From Paracoccaceae bacterium (lineage in GTDB: Bacteria; Pseudomonadota; Alphaproteobacteria; Rhodobacterales; Rhodobacteraceae): a DNA stretch of 64,000 nt. Both the position numbers and the translations under genes were made by a program. Shown here piece by piece: positions 49,147 through 57,893 of this stretch. Positions within the stretch are counted from its first letter, which is position 1. Each line of letters starts with the position of its first letter. A model generated the notes under the pieces. The model did not search any database. It saw only the letters and a program-made list of their open reading frames with translations, and was not told the DNA's origin. The stretch spans positions 1 through 64,000 of the forward strand of contig JASBTX010000004.1 of the NCBI GenBank assembly GCA_030148225.1. Reading direction: 5' to 3'.

Positions 49147-50657
49147 CAGGTGAATTTTCCTTTCAGTCTGGCAAAGCCCCTCTGGATGAACGGGAACTGG
49201 CTGAGGATCAGCGCCACGTTCAGTGACAGAAGTATGGCAGCACCCGGTCGGGTTGCAAAGACAAGCAGATCGCCGTTGGAGATCAGAAGCGAACGACGGA
49301 AAGTTTCGTCGAACAGGCCACCCAGAATGACCCCGATGACCAATGGTGCCATCGGGTATTTCATCAGGTTCATCAGATAGGCCACGAACCCGACACCCAG
49401 CATGAGATACAGATCGTTGATACCGCCGCCCACGCTGAACGATCCGATCGTCGTCAGCACCATTACCACCGGCAGGAATACGGTCTGGGGAATGCGCAGG
49501 ATACGGATGAAGACGCGGGCGGTGAAAAGCCCCAGAATGAACATCGTCAGCGAGGCCAGAACCATGATCGCCGCCACCCGGAGGATGATCGCGGGATCAA
49601 TCGTCGGGCCGGGGATGACGTTGTTGATCTTGAACGCGCCCATCAGCGCCGCCGCAGGGGGCGAGCCGGGAATGCCCAGTACCAGAAGCGGGATCAGCGC
49701 GCCGCCGATACAGGCATTGTTGGCCGTCTCGGACGACAGCAACCCATCGAGCGATCCTTTGCCAAATTGTGCGCCATCCGGGCTGACCGATTTGCCGACG
49801 CCATAGCTGACCCAGCCTGCAACATCCTCACCCACGCCGGGCAGCGCGCCCACACCCGTGCCGATCACGCCAGAACGGGTTATTGTCGGCAGGTAGCGCC
49901 GGATGGTGCCCAGATTGGGCAGGATGCGCCCCTGCAGTTTCAGGACTTCACCCACCTCCATGTGCCTTAGCCCGTCGATGATCTGCGGTACGGCAAAGGC
50001 CCCCATCAGAACCGGCACGACCTGAAATCCGGACAAGAGATAGGACCAGCCGAAGGTATAGCGTGGTTCTGACAGCAGCGGATCAAGCCCCACCATCGCC
50101 ATGGCCAGACCGATCAGCCCGGCAATCCAGCCCTTGATCACAAGATCCTCGGACATCAGCGTGCCCGACAGCAATATCCCGAAAAGTGCCAGCAAAGCTT
50201 TTTCGGGGCTGGCGATGTTTTTCGAAATCAGCAGCAGCAGCCAGACAAAAACCAAAAGCGCCAGCGTCCCGATCAGCGTGCCGATGAAGCTCGCAGTGGT
50301 GGTCAGGCCCAGCGCCTCGCCACCCCGCCCCGCACGCGCCAGCGGATAGCCATCCATCGCCGTTGCCGCGCTGGCGGCCGTGCCCGGAATATTCAGGAGG
50401 ATCGACGGATAGGAGCCGCCATAGATCGCCCCGACATAGGCTCCAAGCAGCGCGATCAGGGCATAGTCCAGCGGGATCTTGTTGCCAAAAAAGCCGGTCA
50501 GGATCGTGACTGCCAGCGTCGCGGTAAGTCCGGGCAATGCCCCAAAGATGATCCCCAGAAAAACCGATGAAATCAGGTAAATATAGGTCAGGGGGTCAGC
50601 GACCAGCGCAAGGAGCGCATCCCAAAATCCTGCCAGCTGCGTCACAAGCATGTCCAT
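49146..50657 (-). CDS. tctA: Tripartite tricarboxylate transporter large permease
   Basis: 503-residue membrane protein with about 11-12 helices. The two TctA sequence repeats are visible: GIIFGALPGLTATLAVT (about 35-51) and GVGALPGVGEDVAGWVSYG (about 265-283), plus AIYGGSYPSILLNIPGTAAS and LVLGIPGSPPAAALMGA. TctA moves carboxylates delivered by TctC using an ion gradient, with TctB as the small membrane partner. The ATG at 50657 is one base after the tctB stop, with GGAGGGA upstream. The cargo is likely the sugar acid used by otnK and otnC or a related hydroxy acid. Confidence 0.94.
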   Translation of the reverse strand: MDMLVTQLAGFWDALLALVADPLTYIYLISSVFLGIIFGALPGLTATLAVTILTGFFGNKIPLDYALIALLGAYVGAIYGGSYPSILLNIPGTAASAATAMDGYPLARAGRGGEALGLTTTASFIGTLIGTLALLVFVWLLLLISKNIASPEKALLALFGILLSGTLMSEDLVIKGWIAGLIGLAMAMVGLDPLLSEPRYTFGWSYLLSGFQVVPVLMGAFAVPQIIDGLRHMEVGEVLKLQGRILPNLGTIRRYLPTITRSGVIGTGVGALPGVGEDVAGWVSYGVGKSVSPDGAQFGKGSLDGLLSSETANNACIGGALIPLLVLGIPGSPPAAALMGAFKINNVIPGPTIDPAIILRVAAIMVLASLTMFILGLFTARVFIRILRIPQTVFLPVVMVLTTIGSFSVGGGINDLYLMLGVGFVAYLMNLMKYPMAPLVIGVILGGLFDETFRRSLLISNGDLLVFATRPGAAILLSLNVALILSQFPFIQRGFARLKGKFT

Positions 50658-50658
50658 T

Positions 50659-51408
50659 TCAGTCCCTCCAGAGCGGGCGCAGGGTGACGTAGTAGTGATA
50701 TTCGATCTGGGCAAAGATCAGCCCGCCCCGGTTGGGCACATTCTGTCGGAACCCGAACGCCATTGCGGTCACCAGCACCAGCGGCGTGATCACCGCGATC
50801 AACGGGATAACACGCATTATCCGGTCGCCGCGTGCGCGTGCCGTTGACCAGAATGTCAGGCCAATCCACAGCACAAGCGCCAGGATGTCATCGTCATGCG
50901 CCCGCCACCCGGCCCGGTCAGGATGCATCATCAGCGCATAAGCCCCGGCAACGCCCATCGCCGCGGTCGCGATCAGCATCCGCCCGGTCAGGCCCCGGTG
51001 ATAGCCAAAGATCAGGCAGGTGATCAGCAATCCGCCCGAGATGATGAAATCGACCCGCGGGACAAGCCCGGCAATGTAGAAAAAGAGGATCAGCGCCAGC
51101 GTCGCGATGCGCAGCCCCTCGCGATGGTCCCAGCCGATCCCGGCTGCACTCAGCGCCCCGGCGGCCCCGCCGGCCCGGATCGAAATTGTCAGCAATACGC
51201 AGGACAGGACAAAAAGCCCGGCAAAGATGCCCAGCGGCACGATCGCGGCCGAGTTGTACCAATCCGCGCCGCTGACCCCGGCCCTGTTGCCGCCAAAAAG
51301 GGGTATCTGACTCGTCCGCCACAGGAAAAAGACGGACAATGCCATCAGTCCCAGCGCCCCCCAGAAATCGCGTGCCCGCATCACTGATTTATCTGCACTC
51401 TGCGCCAC
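50659..51408 (-). CDS. tctB: Tripartite tricarboxylate transporter small permease
   Basis: 249-residue TctB-family protein with four or more hydrophobic segments: FWGALGLMALSVFFLW near the N-terminus, SAAIVPLGIFAGLFVLSCVLL, LALILFFYIAGLVP, FIISGGLLITCLIFGYHRG, and a further pair near 180-220. The WYNSAAIVPLGI motif is characteristic. It is longer than the usual 150-180 residues, mainly because of additional C-terminal helices. It sits between tctC (a hairpin intervening) and tctA (one base apart), the standard order. Confidence 0.88.
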   Translation of the reverse strand: MAQSADKSVMRARDFWGALGLMALSVFFLWRTSQIPLFGGNRAGVSGADWYNSAAIVPLGIFAGLFVLSCVLLTISIRAGGAAGALSAAGIGWDHREGLRIATLALILFFYIAGLVPRVDFIISGGLLITCLIFGYHRGLTGRMLIATAAMGVAGAYALMMHPDRAGWRAHDDDILALVLWIGLTFWSTARARGDRIMRVIPLIAVITPLVLVTAMAFGFRQNVPNRGGLIFAQIEYHYYVTLRPLWRD

Positions 51409-51427
51409 GGTTGCCTCCTGCGTGAAA

Positions 51428-51449
51428 GAGGCGCGGTTTCCCGCGCCTC
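51428..51449 (-). terminator. Hairpin between tctC and tctB
   Basis: Perfect nine-base GC-rich stem GAGGCGCGG / CCGCGCCTC; on the transcribed strand the loop is GAAA, a stable tetraloop, followed by TTTCACG. There is no long T run. It probably stabilises or partly terminates the tctC message, giving more receptor than permease. Confidence 0.6.
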
Positions 51450-51471
51450 GTGTTGTTTCATCTGACCGGGA

Positions 51472-52479
51472 TCAAGGCTTTTCGATGCCCAGCGACATCG
51501 GATCGACCGTGGTCGCGCCCAGTTCCTGCAGCGTGTAGGCAAATGTGCTTTCGAGATTGGCAAAGAGCGCCGACGCCTCTGCACCCGACTGGCCACCAAT
51601 GTCGTAATTGTTGGCAGCGGCCCATTCGGCAACCGTGTCTGATGCCATCGCCTTGTCAAAGGCCTCGGTCAGCGCCGCCTTGACCTCATCCGGTGCCGAG
51701 GCATGCACCGCGAAGCCGATGGCCTGTTTCAGCGGCAGATAGGCGTCCAGCCCGTCATAGATGTCAAAGGCCGACGGCACCGAGATACCGGCGATTTCCG
51801 CGCTTTCGGGCGTGAGCATCGCCAGCGGCCTCAGCTGACCACCCTCGATCAGGGGTGCCTGTTCGGCAAGTGAGGTTACAACCAGCGCAACTTCGCCCGC
51901 AATGGCCGCTTCCTGACCGGGCGCAGAGCCCTTGTAGGGGACGAACAGAAACTCGGCATCTGCGCCGTTCTGAATGGCCAGCAGGTTCAGGTGGTGGATC
52001 GATCCCGCACCCGATGCGGCAGCGGGAATGGTGCCCGGCGCGGCGCGCGCGGCATCAACCAGTTCCTGCAGCGTCTGATAGGGGCTGGACGCCGGGACCG
52101 AGATCAGATCAGGCGATCCGCCCACGATGAACGGATACCAGAAGCTGAACTTCTGATCCCAGCCGCCCTGAACGGCGGCGGTCACGTTAGATTCCGACAG
52201 GCCGACAAGGGTATATCCATCGTCGGGCTGGTTTTGAACGTAAACCATGCCGTTCGAACCGGCGACACCCCCCGTCTGATTGATGACGTTGATCGAAACC
52301 GGGAGATGTTTCTCCATCTCGGCCATGATCATGCGGTTGATGCTGTCGGTTCCGCCACCCGCGCCCCAGACGACGGCTGTGGTGATATCGCGGTATGGAT
52401 ATTCCTGGGCCGAGACGGCGCTACCCAGCCCTGAGGCCAATATGGCGATGGCCGCGAGCTTTCCGAATTTGAACTTCAT
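51472..52479 (-). CDS. tctC: Tripartite tricarboxylate transporter substrate-binding protein
   Basis: 335-residue periplasmic receptor. Signal peptide about 1-24 (KLAAIAILASGLGSAVSA, cleavage before QEYP). The mature part starts YPYRDITTAVVWGAGGGTD, the TctC opening, followed by NVINQTGGVAGSNGM, PDDGYTLVG, AASGAGSIHHLN and FLFVPYKGSAPG. The ATG at 52479 follows a GGGAGG site. The ligand is a carboxylate, and by context a four-carbon sugar acid. First gene of the leftward operon tctC-tctB-tctA-ABM-MBL-otnK-otnC, divergent from the IPMDH-like gene. Confidence 0.94.
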   Translation of the reverse strand: MKFKFGKLAAIAILASGLGSAVSAQEYPYRDITTAVVWGAGGGTDSINRMIMAEMEKHLPVSINVINQTGGVAGSNGMVYVQNQPDDGYTLVGLSESNVTAAVQGGWDQKFSFWYPFIVGGSPDLISVPASSPYQTLQELVDAARAAPGTIPAAASGAGSIHHLNLLAIQNGADAEFLFVPYKGSAPGQEAAIAGEVALVVTSLAEQAPLIEGGQLRPLAMLTPESAEIAGISVPSAFDIYDGLDAYLPLKQAIGFAVHASAPDEVKAALTEAFDKAMASDTVAEWAAANNYDIGGQSGAEASALFANLESTFAYTLQELGATTVDPMSLGIEKP

Positions 52480-52514
52480 GAGGTGAGTCCTCCCATAGGT
52501 AATGTGATTGTTGT

Positions 52515-52534
52515 TGCATAAATTTACGTATGCA
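52515..52534. promoter_or_regulatory. Dyad TGCATA-N8-TATGCA, putative GntR operator
   Basis: Perfect six-base arms in the 134-base AT-rich gap between divergent tctC and the IPMDH-like gene. A related ATGATGCG half-site follows at 52539-52546. The GntR/FCD regulator encoded at 54733 is the obvious candidate to bind here and control both operons. Confidence 0.55.
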
Positions 52535-52613
52535 TTAAATGATGCGTTGTCAATATTTTGATATGACAGCCCCGTCAAATGTGCCATTCACTACGAAAAG
52601 GATGCAGGTGCCG

Positions 52614-53708
52614 ATGAAACAGAGATTTGAGATAGCAGTCTTCGAAGGAGATGGAATTGGACCTGAAATAACAGGACCTTCGGTGGATTTGCTTCAACGT
52701 CTCGCTTCAGAAAACGATGGCTATGACCTCGCGTTTCGGAACGCGCCGGCCGGGGCGGCGCATTTTGCACGAACGGGCGAATCGTTGCCCACCGCATCGC
52801 TCGATATCGCCCGCGCCGCTGATGCGATTCTGCTCTCGGCCATGGGTCTGCCGGATGTGCGCTATGATGACGGCACAGAGATCACGCCGCAGATTGACCT
52901 CAGAAAAGAGCTGGTGCTCTTTGCCGGCATTCGTCCCGTTACAGTACGCGCCGGTCAGGCATCACCGCTCAGGATCCCTGAGGGGCGTGAAATCGATTTT
53001 GTGCTCGTGCGCGAAAGCACCGAAGGGCTGTTCTTTACCCAAGGCGGCGGTGGTGAACTGCATCAGGACGAGGCGCGCGAAACCCTCCGGATCACGCGAG
53101 ACATTTCTGAAAAGCTTTTCCGTTTTACATTTGAACTCGCCCGTATGCGCAAGGCTACGGGGCAGGGTCCGGGCCGCGTAACCTGCGTGGACAAGGCCAA
53201 TGTCTTTCGCGCCTTTGCATTCTTTCGCGAGATTTTCGATGCCGAGGCGCAAAATTATCCCGACCTGATCACCGATCACGCCTATGTCGATGCCATGGCG
53301 CTCTGGATGGTGCAAAAGCCATGGGAATTCGACGTGCTCGTCACAGAGAACATGTTCGGCGATATCCTGTCGGATCTGGGTGCCGGGCTGATGGGCGGTC
53401 TCGGCCTCGCACCGTCTGCAGATATTGGTGAGGATCACGCCGTGTTTCAGCCCTGTCACGGCTCGGCCCCCGATATCGCGGGGCAGGGGCTGGCCAATCC
53501 GATGGCGATGATCTCATCGGCTGCGATGATGCTCGACTGGCTTGGTATCCGGCACGACAACCCGGCGCTGGTGCAGGATGGCCGCCGCCTGCGGGGCGCG
53601 GTTGACCGCGTTGCCACCGAAGGCCGGACTTTGACCCGTGATCTGGGGGGCACCGCAGGCACCGTTGACGTTGCCCGCGCTGTCTCGCAGGTCCTTTTCA
53701 CGTCATGA
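52614..53708 (+). CDS. Isocitrate/isopropylmalate dehydrogenase-family enzyme
   Basis: 364-residue NAD(P)-dependent hydroxy-acid dehydrogenase. Family landmarks: FEGDGIGPEITGPSVDLL (about 10-27), IDLRKELVLFAGIRPV with the substrate Args, LVRESTEGLFF, VTCVDKANVF with the catalytic Lys, and DVLVTENMFGDILSDLGAGL with the metal Asps, plus CHGSAPDIAGQGLANP. It is too different to call leuB or icd; tartrate or D-malate dehydrogenase-type activity on a 2-hydroxy (3-substituted) acid is likely. Placed first in an operon with a Gfo/Idh/MocA oxidoreductase and a GntR regulator, divergent from the Tct transporter. It could supply the oxidation step missing from the otnK/otnC route. The start MKQRFEIAV at 52614 is family-like. 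Confidence 0.87.
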   Translation: MKQRFEIAVFEGDGIGPEITGPSVDLLQRLASENDGYDLAFRNAPAGAAHFARTGESLPTASLDIARAADAILLSAMGLPDVRYDDGTEITPQIDLRKELVLFAGIRPVTVRAGQASPLRIPEGREIDFVLVRESTEGLFFTQGGGGELHQDEARETLRITRDISEKLFRFTFELARMRKATGQGPGRVTCVDKANVFRAFAFFREIFDAEAQNYPDLITDHAYVDAMALWMVQKPWEFDVLVTENMFGDILSDLGAGLMGGLGLAPSADIGEDHAVFQPCHGSAPDIAGQGLANPMAMISSAAMMLDWLGIRHDNPALVQDGRRLRGAVDRVATEGRTLTRDLGGTAGTVDVARAVSQVLFTS

Positions 53709-54736
53709 CCGGCCTGCAGCGTCTGGGCGTGGCCTGTGTCGGTGCCGGGTATTTCAGCCAGTTTCACTATGAAAGCTGGGCGCGTATCGGGCGCGTCGAC
53801 CTCTTGGCGTCCTGCAACCGCGATATCGACAAGGCCCGCGCCACCGGCCTGCCGGCCTATGACGATCTGGGCCGGATGCTGAACGAACAGCGCCCCGATC
53901 TCCTCGATATCATTCTGCCGCCGGTGGCACATGCCACCACCATCCGCACCGCCCTGGCACATGGCATACGCCACATGATCTGCCAGAAACCGTTCTGCAT
54001 CGATCTGGACGAAGCGCGTACGATCACCGCCGAGGCCGAGGCCGTCGGCGCCATGATCGTCGTGCACGAGAATTTTCGTTTCCAACCATGGTTCAGGGCC
54101 ATTCGCGCCGCCATCGCCGAAGGGCGGATCGGTCAGGTCCAGCAGGTCACGTTCCGCCTTCGTCCCGGTGATGGTCAGGGCGCAGACGCCTATCTCGACC
54201 GGCAACCCTATTTTCAGGACATGGAGAAGTTTCTGATCCACGAAACCGGCGTGCATTACGTCGATACCTTTCGCTACCTCCTTGGTGCACCGCAATCGGT
54301 GTATGCCGATCTGCGCCGGATCAACCCCGTCATCGCGGGCGAGGATGCGGGATATGTCGTCTTTGCTTATGAAAACGGGCAGCGCGCATTGCTGGACGGC
54401 AATCGTCATCTGGACCATGCGGCCGAGAATACACGCTGCACAATGGGCGAGGGACTGATTGAGGGCACAGAGGGTACGTTGCGGCTGAAAGGTGACGGAT
54501 CGGTCTGGCTGCGCGCCTTTGGCACGACCGAAGAAACACCGTTGCTCGCGGCTGACCGGTCAGGCCGGTTTGGCGGTGATTGCGTCCACGCCTTGCAAAG
54601 CCATGTGGTTTGCGGTCTCTTGGACGGAGACCCGATCGAGAACCTGGCGCGGGACTACCTTGCCGTGATCGAGACGGAAAACGCAATTTATCATTCGGCA
54701 GAGACCGCCCGAAAAGTGACGCTGGAGACAGGTTGA
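53705..54736 (+). CDS. Gfo/Idh/MocA-family oxidoreductase
   Basis: 343-residue NAD(P)-dependent sugar or sugar-acid dehydrogenase. The Rossmann start LGVACVGAGYFSQFHYESW (6-24) is followed by RPDLLDIILPPVAH, HMICQKPFCIDLDEA with the conserved EKP-like Lys (QKPF here), FRFQPWFRAIR and HETGVHYVDTFRYLLG with the catalytic-region His. It overlaps the upstream dehydrogenase stop (ATGA) and its own stop overlaps the GntR start. The pair of dehydrogenases suggests oxidation and reduction (epimerisation) of a hydroxyl acid; the substrate is not known. Confidence 0.88.
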   Translation: MTGLQRLGVACVGAGYFSQFHYESWARIGRVDLLASCNRDIDKARATGLPAYDDLGRMLNEQRPDLLDIILPPVAHATTIRTALAHGIRHMICQKPFCIDLDEARTITAEAEAVGAMIVVHENFRFQPWFRAIRAAIAEGRIGQVQQVTFRLRPGDGQGADAYLDRQPYFQDMEKFLIHETGVHYVDTFRYLLGAPQSVYADLRRINPVIAGEDAGYVVFAYENGQRALLDGNRHLDHAAENTRCTMGEGLIEGTEGTLRLKGDGSVWLRAFGTTEETPLLAADRSGRFGGDCVHALQSHVVCGLLDGDPIENLARDYLAVIETENAIYHSAETARKVTLETG

Positions 54737-55410
54737 AGGCCACCGATCTCAAACCCCGTTCGAACACGCAACGCGCCATCGATGAAATGCGCGAGCTGAT
54801 CTTTACCGGCAGGCTTCCGGCTGGGTCCGACCATCTGGAAAGTGAACTGGCCGCGCAGCTGGGCATGTCGCGCACCCCCGTGCGCGAGGCCGCGCTGACG
54901 CTAGAGGCGCAGGGCCTGCTCGAGATGCGGCCACGCAAAGGAGTACGCATTCTTCCGGTTTCGGTCGAAGATATGCGCGAGATTTATGACGTGCTGACCG
55001 AGCTTGAAAGCCTGGCCGCCGAATTGGCAGCAAAGCGCAATTATTCCGATCCCGAACTCGCCGCGCTGGCGCAAAGCATCGAAGATATGGACCGTGCCAT
55101 CGAGTCCGAAAATCTTGAAATCTGGGCCGAGGCCGATGAGCGGTTTCACAAGGAGCTCGTGCGTCTGGGCGGCAATTCGCGGGTCGAGACCATCGTCGCG
55201 ATGATGAGCGATCAGGTCCGCCGTGCCCGTTCCATCACGCTCTATATGCGGCCTGTTCCGATCAAATCCAACGTCGATCACCGCGGCGTGCTGGACGCCA
55301 TCCGCAAAGGTGACGCAGCGCAGGCGCGGCGTATCCACCATGAACACAGGCAATCGGCCAAGGCCGTGATCATCGACCTTCTCGAGCGCCACCGGCTGCA
55401 CCGGGTCTAG
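54733..55410 (+). CDS. GntR-family regulator (FCD/FadR subfamily)
   Basis: 225-residue regulator. N-terminal winged HTH: RAIDEMRELIFTGRLPAGS, then LAAQLGMSRTPVREAALTLE (about 40-59), followed by an all-helical FCD domain (from about 85), with DERFHKELVRLGGN and VDHRGVLDAIRKGDA providing the metal/ligand His and Asp residues. I place the start at the TTG at 54733, which overlaps the previous stop and has GGAGACAGG just upstream. Last gene of the rightward operon; the natural target is the dyad at 52515-52534. It converges on the IclR gene with three bases between. Confidence 0.92.
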   Translation: MKATDLKPRSNTQRAIDEMRELIFTGRLPAGSDHLESELAAQLGMSRTPVREAALTLEAQGLLEMRPRKGVRILPVSVEDMREIYDVLTELESLAAELAAKRNYSDPELAALAQSIEDMDRAIESENLEIWAEADERFHKELVRLGGNSRVETIVAMMSDQVRRARSITLYMRPVPIKSNVDHRGVLDAIRKGDAAQARRIHHEHRQSAKAVIIDLLERHRLHRV

Positions 55411-55413
55411 GGA

Positions 55414-56184
55414 TTACTCCTCGACGAAGAGCGCCTCTTTCAGCTTTTCCGCCCCGGCAAGCAGCGTTGTCCGATAGCGCTCCATCTCCTGCAACGGTGT
55501 TCGCGACTTGGGGCCATGCACCGCCAGCGCACCGATAAACCGTCCGGTGCCGTCGGTCACCGGCACCGCACAGGCCACCATGTTTTCCATGAATTCCTCG
55601 TTATCCAGCGCATAGCCGCGCCGGGCGATTTCAGCCAGATCCGCCATCAGCCGCGCGGCATCCGGATGGGTATTGGCCGTCTCGCGCGTCAGCGTCAGCC
55701 CGTCGACAAAACGCCGCCGCGCGGCTTTGCCCATGCTGGCCATGAAGGCCTTGCCGCTGGCGGTGCAGTGAAACGGCACATTCGAGCCGCGCGGCAGCTG
55801 AATGCGAAACGGCCAGTCTGTTTCGACCCTGTCCAGATATTTCATGCCCGTATCCTCGGGCACGACGAAATTGACGGTTTCGCGCACGATGTCGGACACC
55901 TCTTTGAGGATCTGATGCCGGGTGATGTGAAAACGCGAGGCATGCAACAGACCCGCCCCGATCAGCCTGAGGCGGCGGCTGGGGCGGAATTTCTTGGACC
56001 GGCCATCCCTGACCAGAAAGCCTTCACGCTCCAGCATGGACACCAGCCGATGCACTGTCTGCTTGGGCAGATCGATCTCTGCGTTGATCTCGGTCGCCGA
56101 AAGCGCCTCTTCGCTGCGGCCCACAATTTCAAGGATCAGCAAGGTCCTCAGATTGGTCGGAATGCGATTTGAGCCGTCCGGCAT
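55414..56184 (-). CDS. IclR-family transcriptional regulator
   Basis: 256-residue regulator with N-terminal HTH (NRIPTNLRTLLILEIVGRS to DLPKQTVHRLVSMLEREGFL, about 6-57) and the IclR effector (GAF-like) domain with DTGMKYLDRVETDWPFR, LPRGSNVPFHCTASGKAF, RGYALDNEEFMENMVACAVP and FIGALAVHGPKSR. Divergent from the GMC oxidoreductase gene, with a 36-base inverted repeat in the 101-base gap. Likely regulator of the GMC-TerC-TRAP-SDR-ADH block. Confidence 0.93.
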   Translation of the reverse strand: MPDGSNRIPTNLRTLLILEIVGRSEEALSATEINAEIDLPKQTVHRLVSMLEREGFLVRDGRSKKFRPSRRLRLIGAGLLHASRFHITRHQILKEVSDIVRETVNFVVPEDTGMKYLDRVETDWPFRIQLPRGSNVPFHCTASGKAFMASMGKAARRRFVDGLTLTRETANTHPDAARLMADLAEIARRGYALDNEEFMENMVACAVPVTDGTGRFIGALAVHGPKSRTPLQEMERYRTTLLAGAEKLKEALFVEE

Positions 56185-56234
56185 GATCTTCCTGTTGCAA
56201 GAATCAAACTTTTCGGAATAGATAGCACATAATG

Positions 56235-56270
56235 TATCAAAATCGAGATAAAAAGTCTCATTTTTTGATA
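56235..56270. promoter_or_regulatory. Long inverted repeat, putative IclR operator
   Basis: TATCAAAA (56235-56242) and GAGA (56245-56248) face TCTC (56256-56259) and TTTTGATA (56263-56270), with a small offset. The repeat lies 50 bases upstream of the IclR start and 16 before the GTG start of the GMC gene, so it could repress or activate both. Confidence 0.6.
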
Positions 56271-56285
56271 TATCGGGAGAATTTG

Positions 56286-57893
56286 GTGAAATTTGACTAC
56301 GTGGTCATAGGTGCCGGGTCCGCCGGATGTGCCGTCGCCAACCGCCTCAGCGAGAGCGGAAAGTACTCCGTTGCCGTGATCGAAGCGGGCGGAAAAGACA
56401 CCAATCCCTGGATTCATGTGCCCGTCGGCTACTTCAAGACCATGGGCAATCCCCGGACCGACTGGCAATATGTGACCGAGCAGGATCAGGGGCTTAACGG
56501 CCGGTCGATCCCATGGCCGCGCGGCAAGGTTCTGGGCGGCTCAAGCTCGATCAACGGGCTGCTCTACGTCCGGGGACAGCCGCAGGATTTCGACCACTGG
56601 CGCCAGCTGGGCAATGCGGGCTGGGCGTGGGAGGACGTGCTGCCCTATTTCCGCAGGGCCGAAAACTGGAAAGGCGATGTGCCCGATCCTGATGACGTGC
56701 GCGGGCGTTCCGGGCCGCTCGCCGTGTCGCCCACCGCGCTGACGCGCGAGGTTGTGGACAAGTGGATCGAGGCTGCAAATGCCGCCGGATATCCCTCAAA
56801 CCCCGACTATAACGGCCTGAATCAGGAAGGCGTGGGGTATTTCCAGCTGACCATGGACCGGGGGCGGCGCTGCAGTTCGGCGGTTGCCTATCTGAGGCCC
56901 GCGCGCGGCAGATCGAACCTGACCATCATTACGGATATGCAGGTCGAAAAACTGATCATGTCAGAGGGCCGCGTAACCGGTGTGCGTGGCATCAGAAACG
57001 GTGCCTCTGAAACGATCGGGGTCACGCGCGAGGCGATCCTCTCGGCCGGGGCCATCGGCTCGCCGCAGATCCTCATGCTTTCGGGGATAGGCGACAGCGC
57101 CGATCTGGCGCCGCTGGGCATCGATATGCAGAAGCATCTGCCGGGCGTGGGACGCAACCTGCAAGACCATCTTCAGGCGCGGCCTGTCTTCAAGACCGAT
57201 CTGCCCACCATCAATGTCGAGATCAACAACCTGTTCAAACAGGCCGCCATCGGGCTGCAATATATTGCCGCGCGCTCTGGCCCCATGACTATGGCGGCCA
57301 GCCTCGGCACCGGCTTTGTCAAGACGGACCCGCGCCTTGATACGCCTGACATCCAGTTTCATATCCAGCCTTGGAGCGCGGACAAACCCGCCGACGGCCC
57401 GCACAAGTTTTCGGCCTTTACCGCATCGGTTCTGCAGATGCGTCCCGAAAGCGCGGGCGAACTGAAACTCAAAAGCGCGAATATCAACGACCACCCCGTC
57501 ATTCATCCCAACTATCTGGCCACCGAGCTGGATCAGAAGACCATCGTCAAAGGGATACAGGTGGCGCGGCGGATATGCGAATTCGAACCGCTCAAATCCC
57601 ATATTACCGCCGAATACAGCCCCGGCAGCGAAGTCGCATTCGACGACGAAGCGGCCACGCTCGACTGGGCGCGCAATACGTCGGTGACGATCTATCACCC
57701 GACCGGCACCTGCAAGATGGGCAGCGATGACATGGCCGTCGTCGATGACCGCCTCAGGGTGCACGGCATTCAGGGTCTTCGCGTCGCCGACGCCTCGATC
57801 ATGCCGGTAATCACATCGGGAAACACCAACGCGCCGTCGATCATGATCGGCGAGAAAGTCTCAGACATGATAATCGAGGATGCCCGGGCATGA
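56286..57893 (+). CDS. GMC-family oxidoreductase, choline-dehydrogenase-like
   Basis: 535-residue FAD enzyme of the glucose-methanol-choline family. Motifs: FDYVVIGAGSAGCAVANRLS (3-22), WPRGKVLGGSSSINGLLYVRG (about 78-98, the family signature), GRNLQDHLQAR, and near the C-terminus HPTGTCKMG with the catalytic His and NTNAPSIMIGEKVSDMI. I choose the GTG at 56286 with GGGAG six bases upstream; an ATG at 56232 would read through the putative operator. It should oxidise an alcohol to an aldehyde. BetB is absent, so choline is not certain. Coupled by ATGA to the TerC-like gene. Confidence 0.92.
   Translation: MKFDYVVIGAGSAGCAVANRLSESGKYSVAVIEAGGKDTNPWIHVPVGYFKTMGNPRTDWQYVTEQDQGLNGRSIPWPRGKVLGGSSSINGLLYVRGQPQDFDHWRQLGNAGWAWEDVLPYFRRAENWKGDVPDPDDVRGRSGPLAVSPTALTREVVDKWIEAANAAGYPSNPDYNGLNQEGVGYFQLTMDRGRRCSSAVAYLRPARGRSNLTIITDMQVEKLIMSEGRVTGVRGIRNGASETIGVTREAILSAGAIGSPQILMLSGIGDSADLAPLGIDMQKHLPGVGRNLQDHLQARPVFKTDLPTINVEINNLFKQAAIGLQYIAARSGPMTMAASLGTGFVKTDPRLDTPDIQFHIQPWSADKPADGPHKFSAFTASVLQMRPESAGELKLKSANINDHPVIHPNYLATELDQKTIVKGIQVARRICEFEPLKSHITAEYSPGSEVAFDDEAATLDWARNTSVTIYHPTGTCKMGSDDMAVVDDRLRVHGIQGLRVADASIMPVITSGNTNAPSIMIGEKVSDMIIEDARA

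Noticed and set aside
56286-57893. betA choline dehydrogenase
   Set aside because: The family is right, but betB, betI and choline transporters are absent and the neighbours are SDR and polyol-type dehydrogenases.
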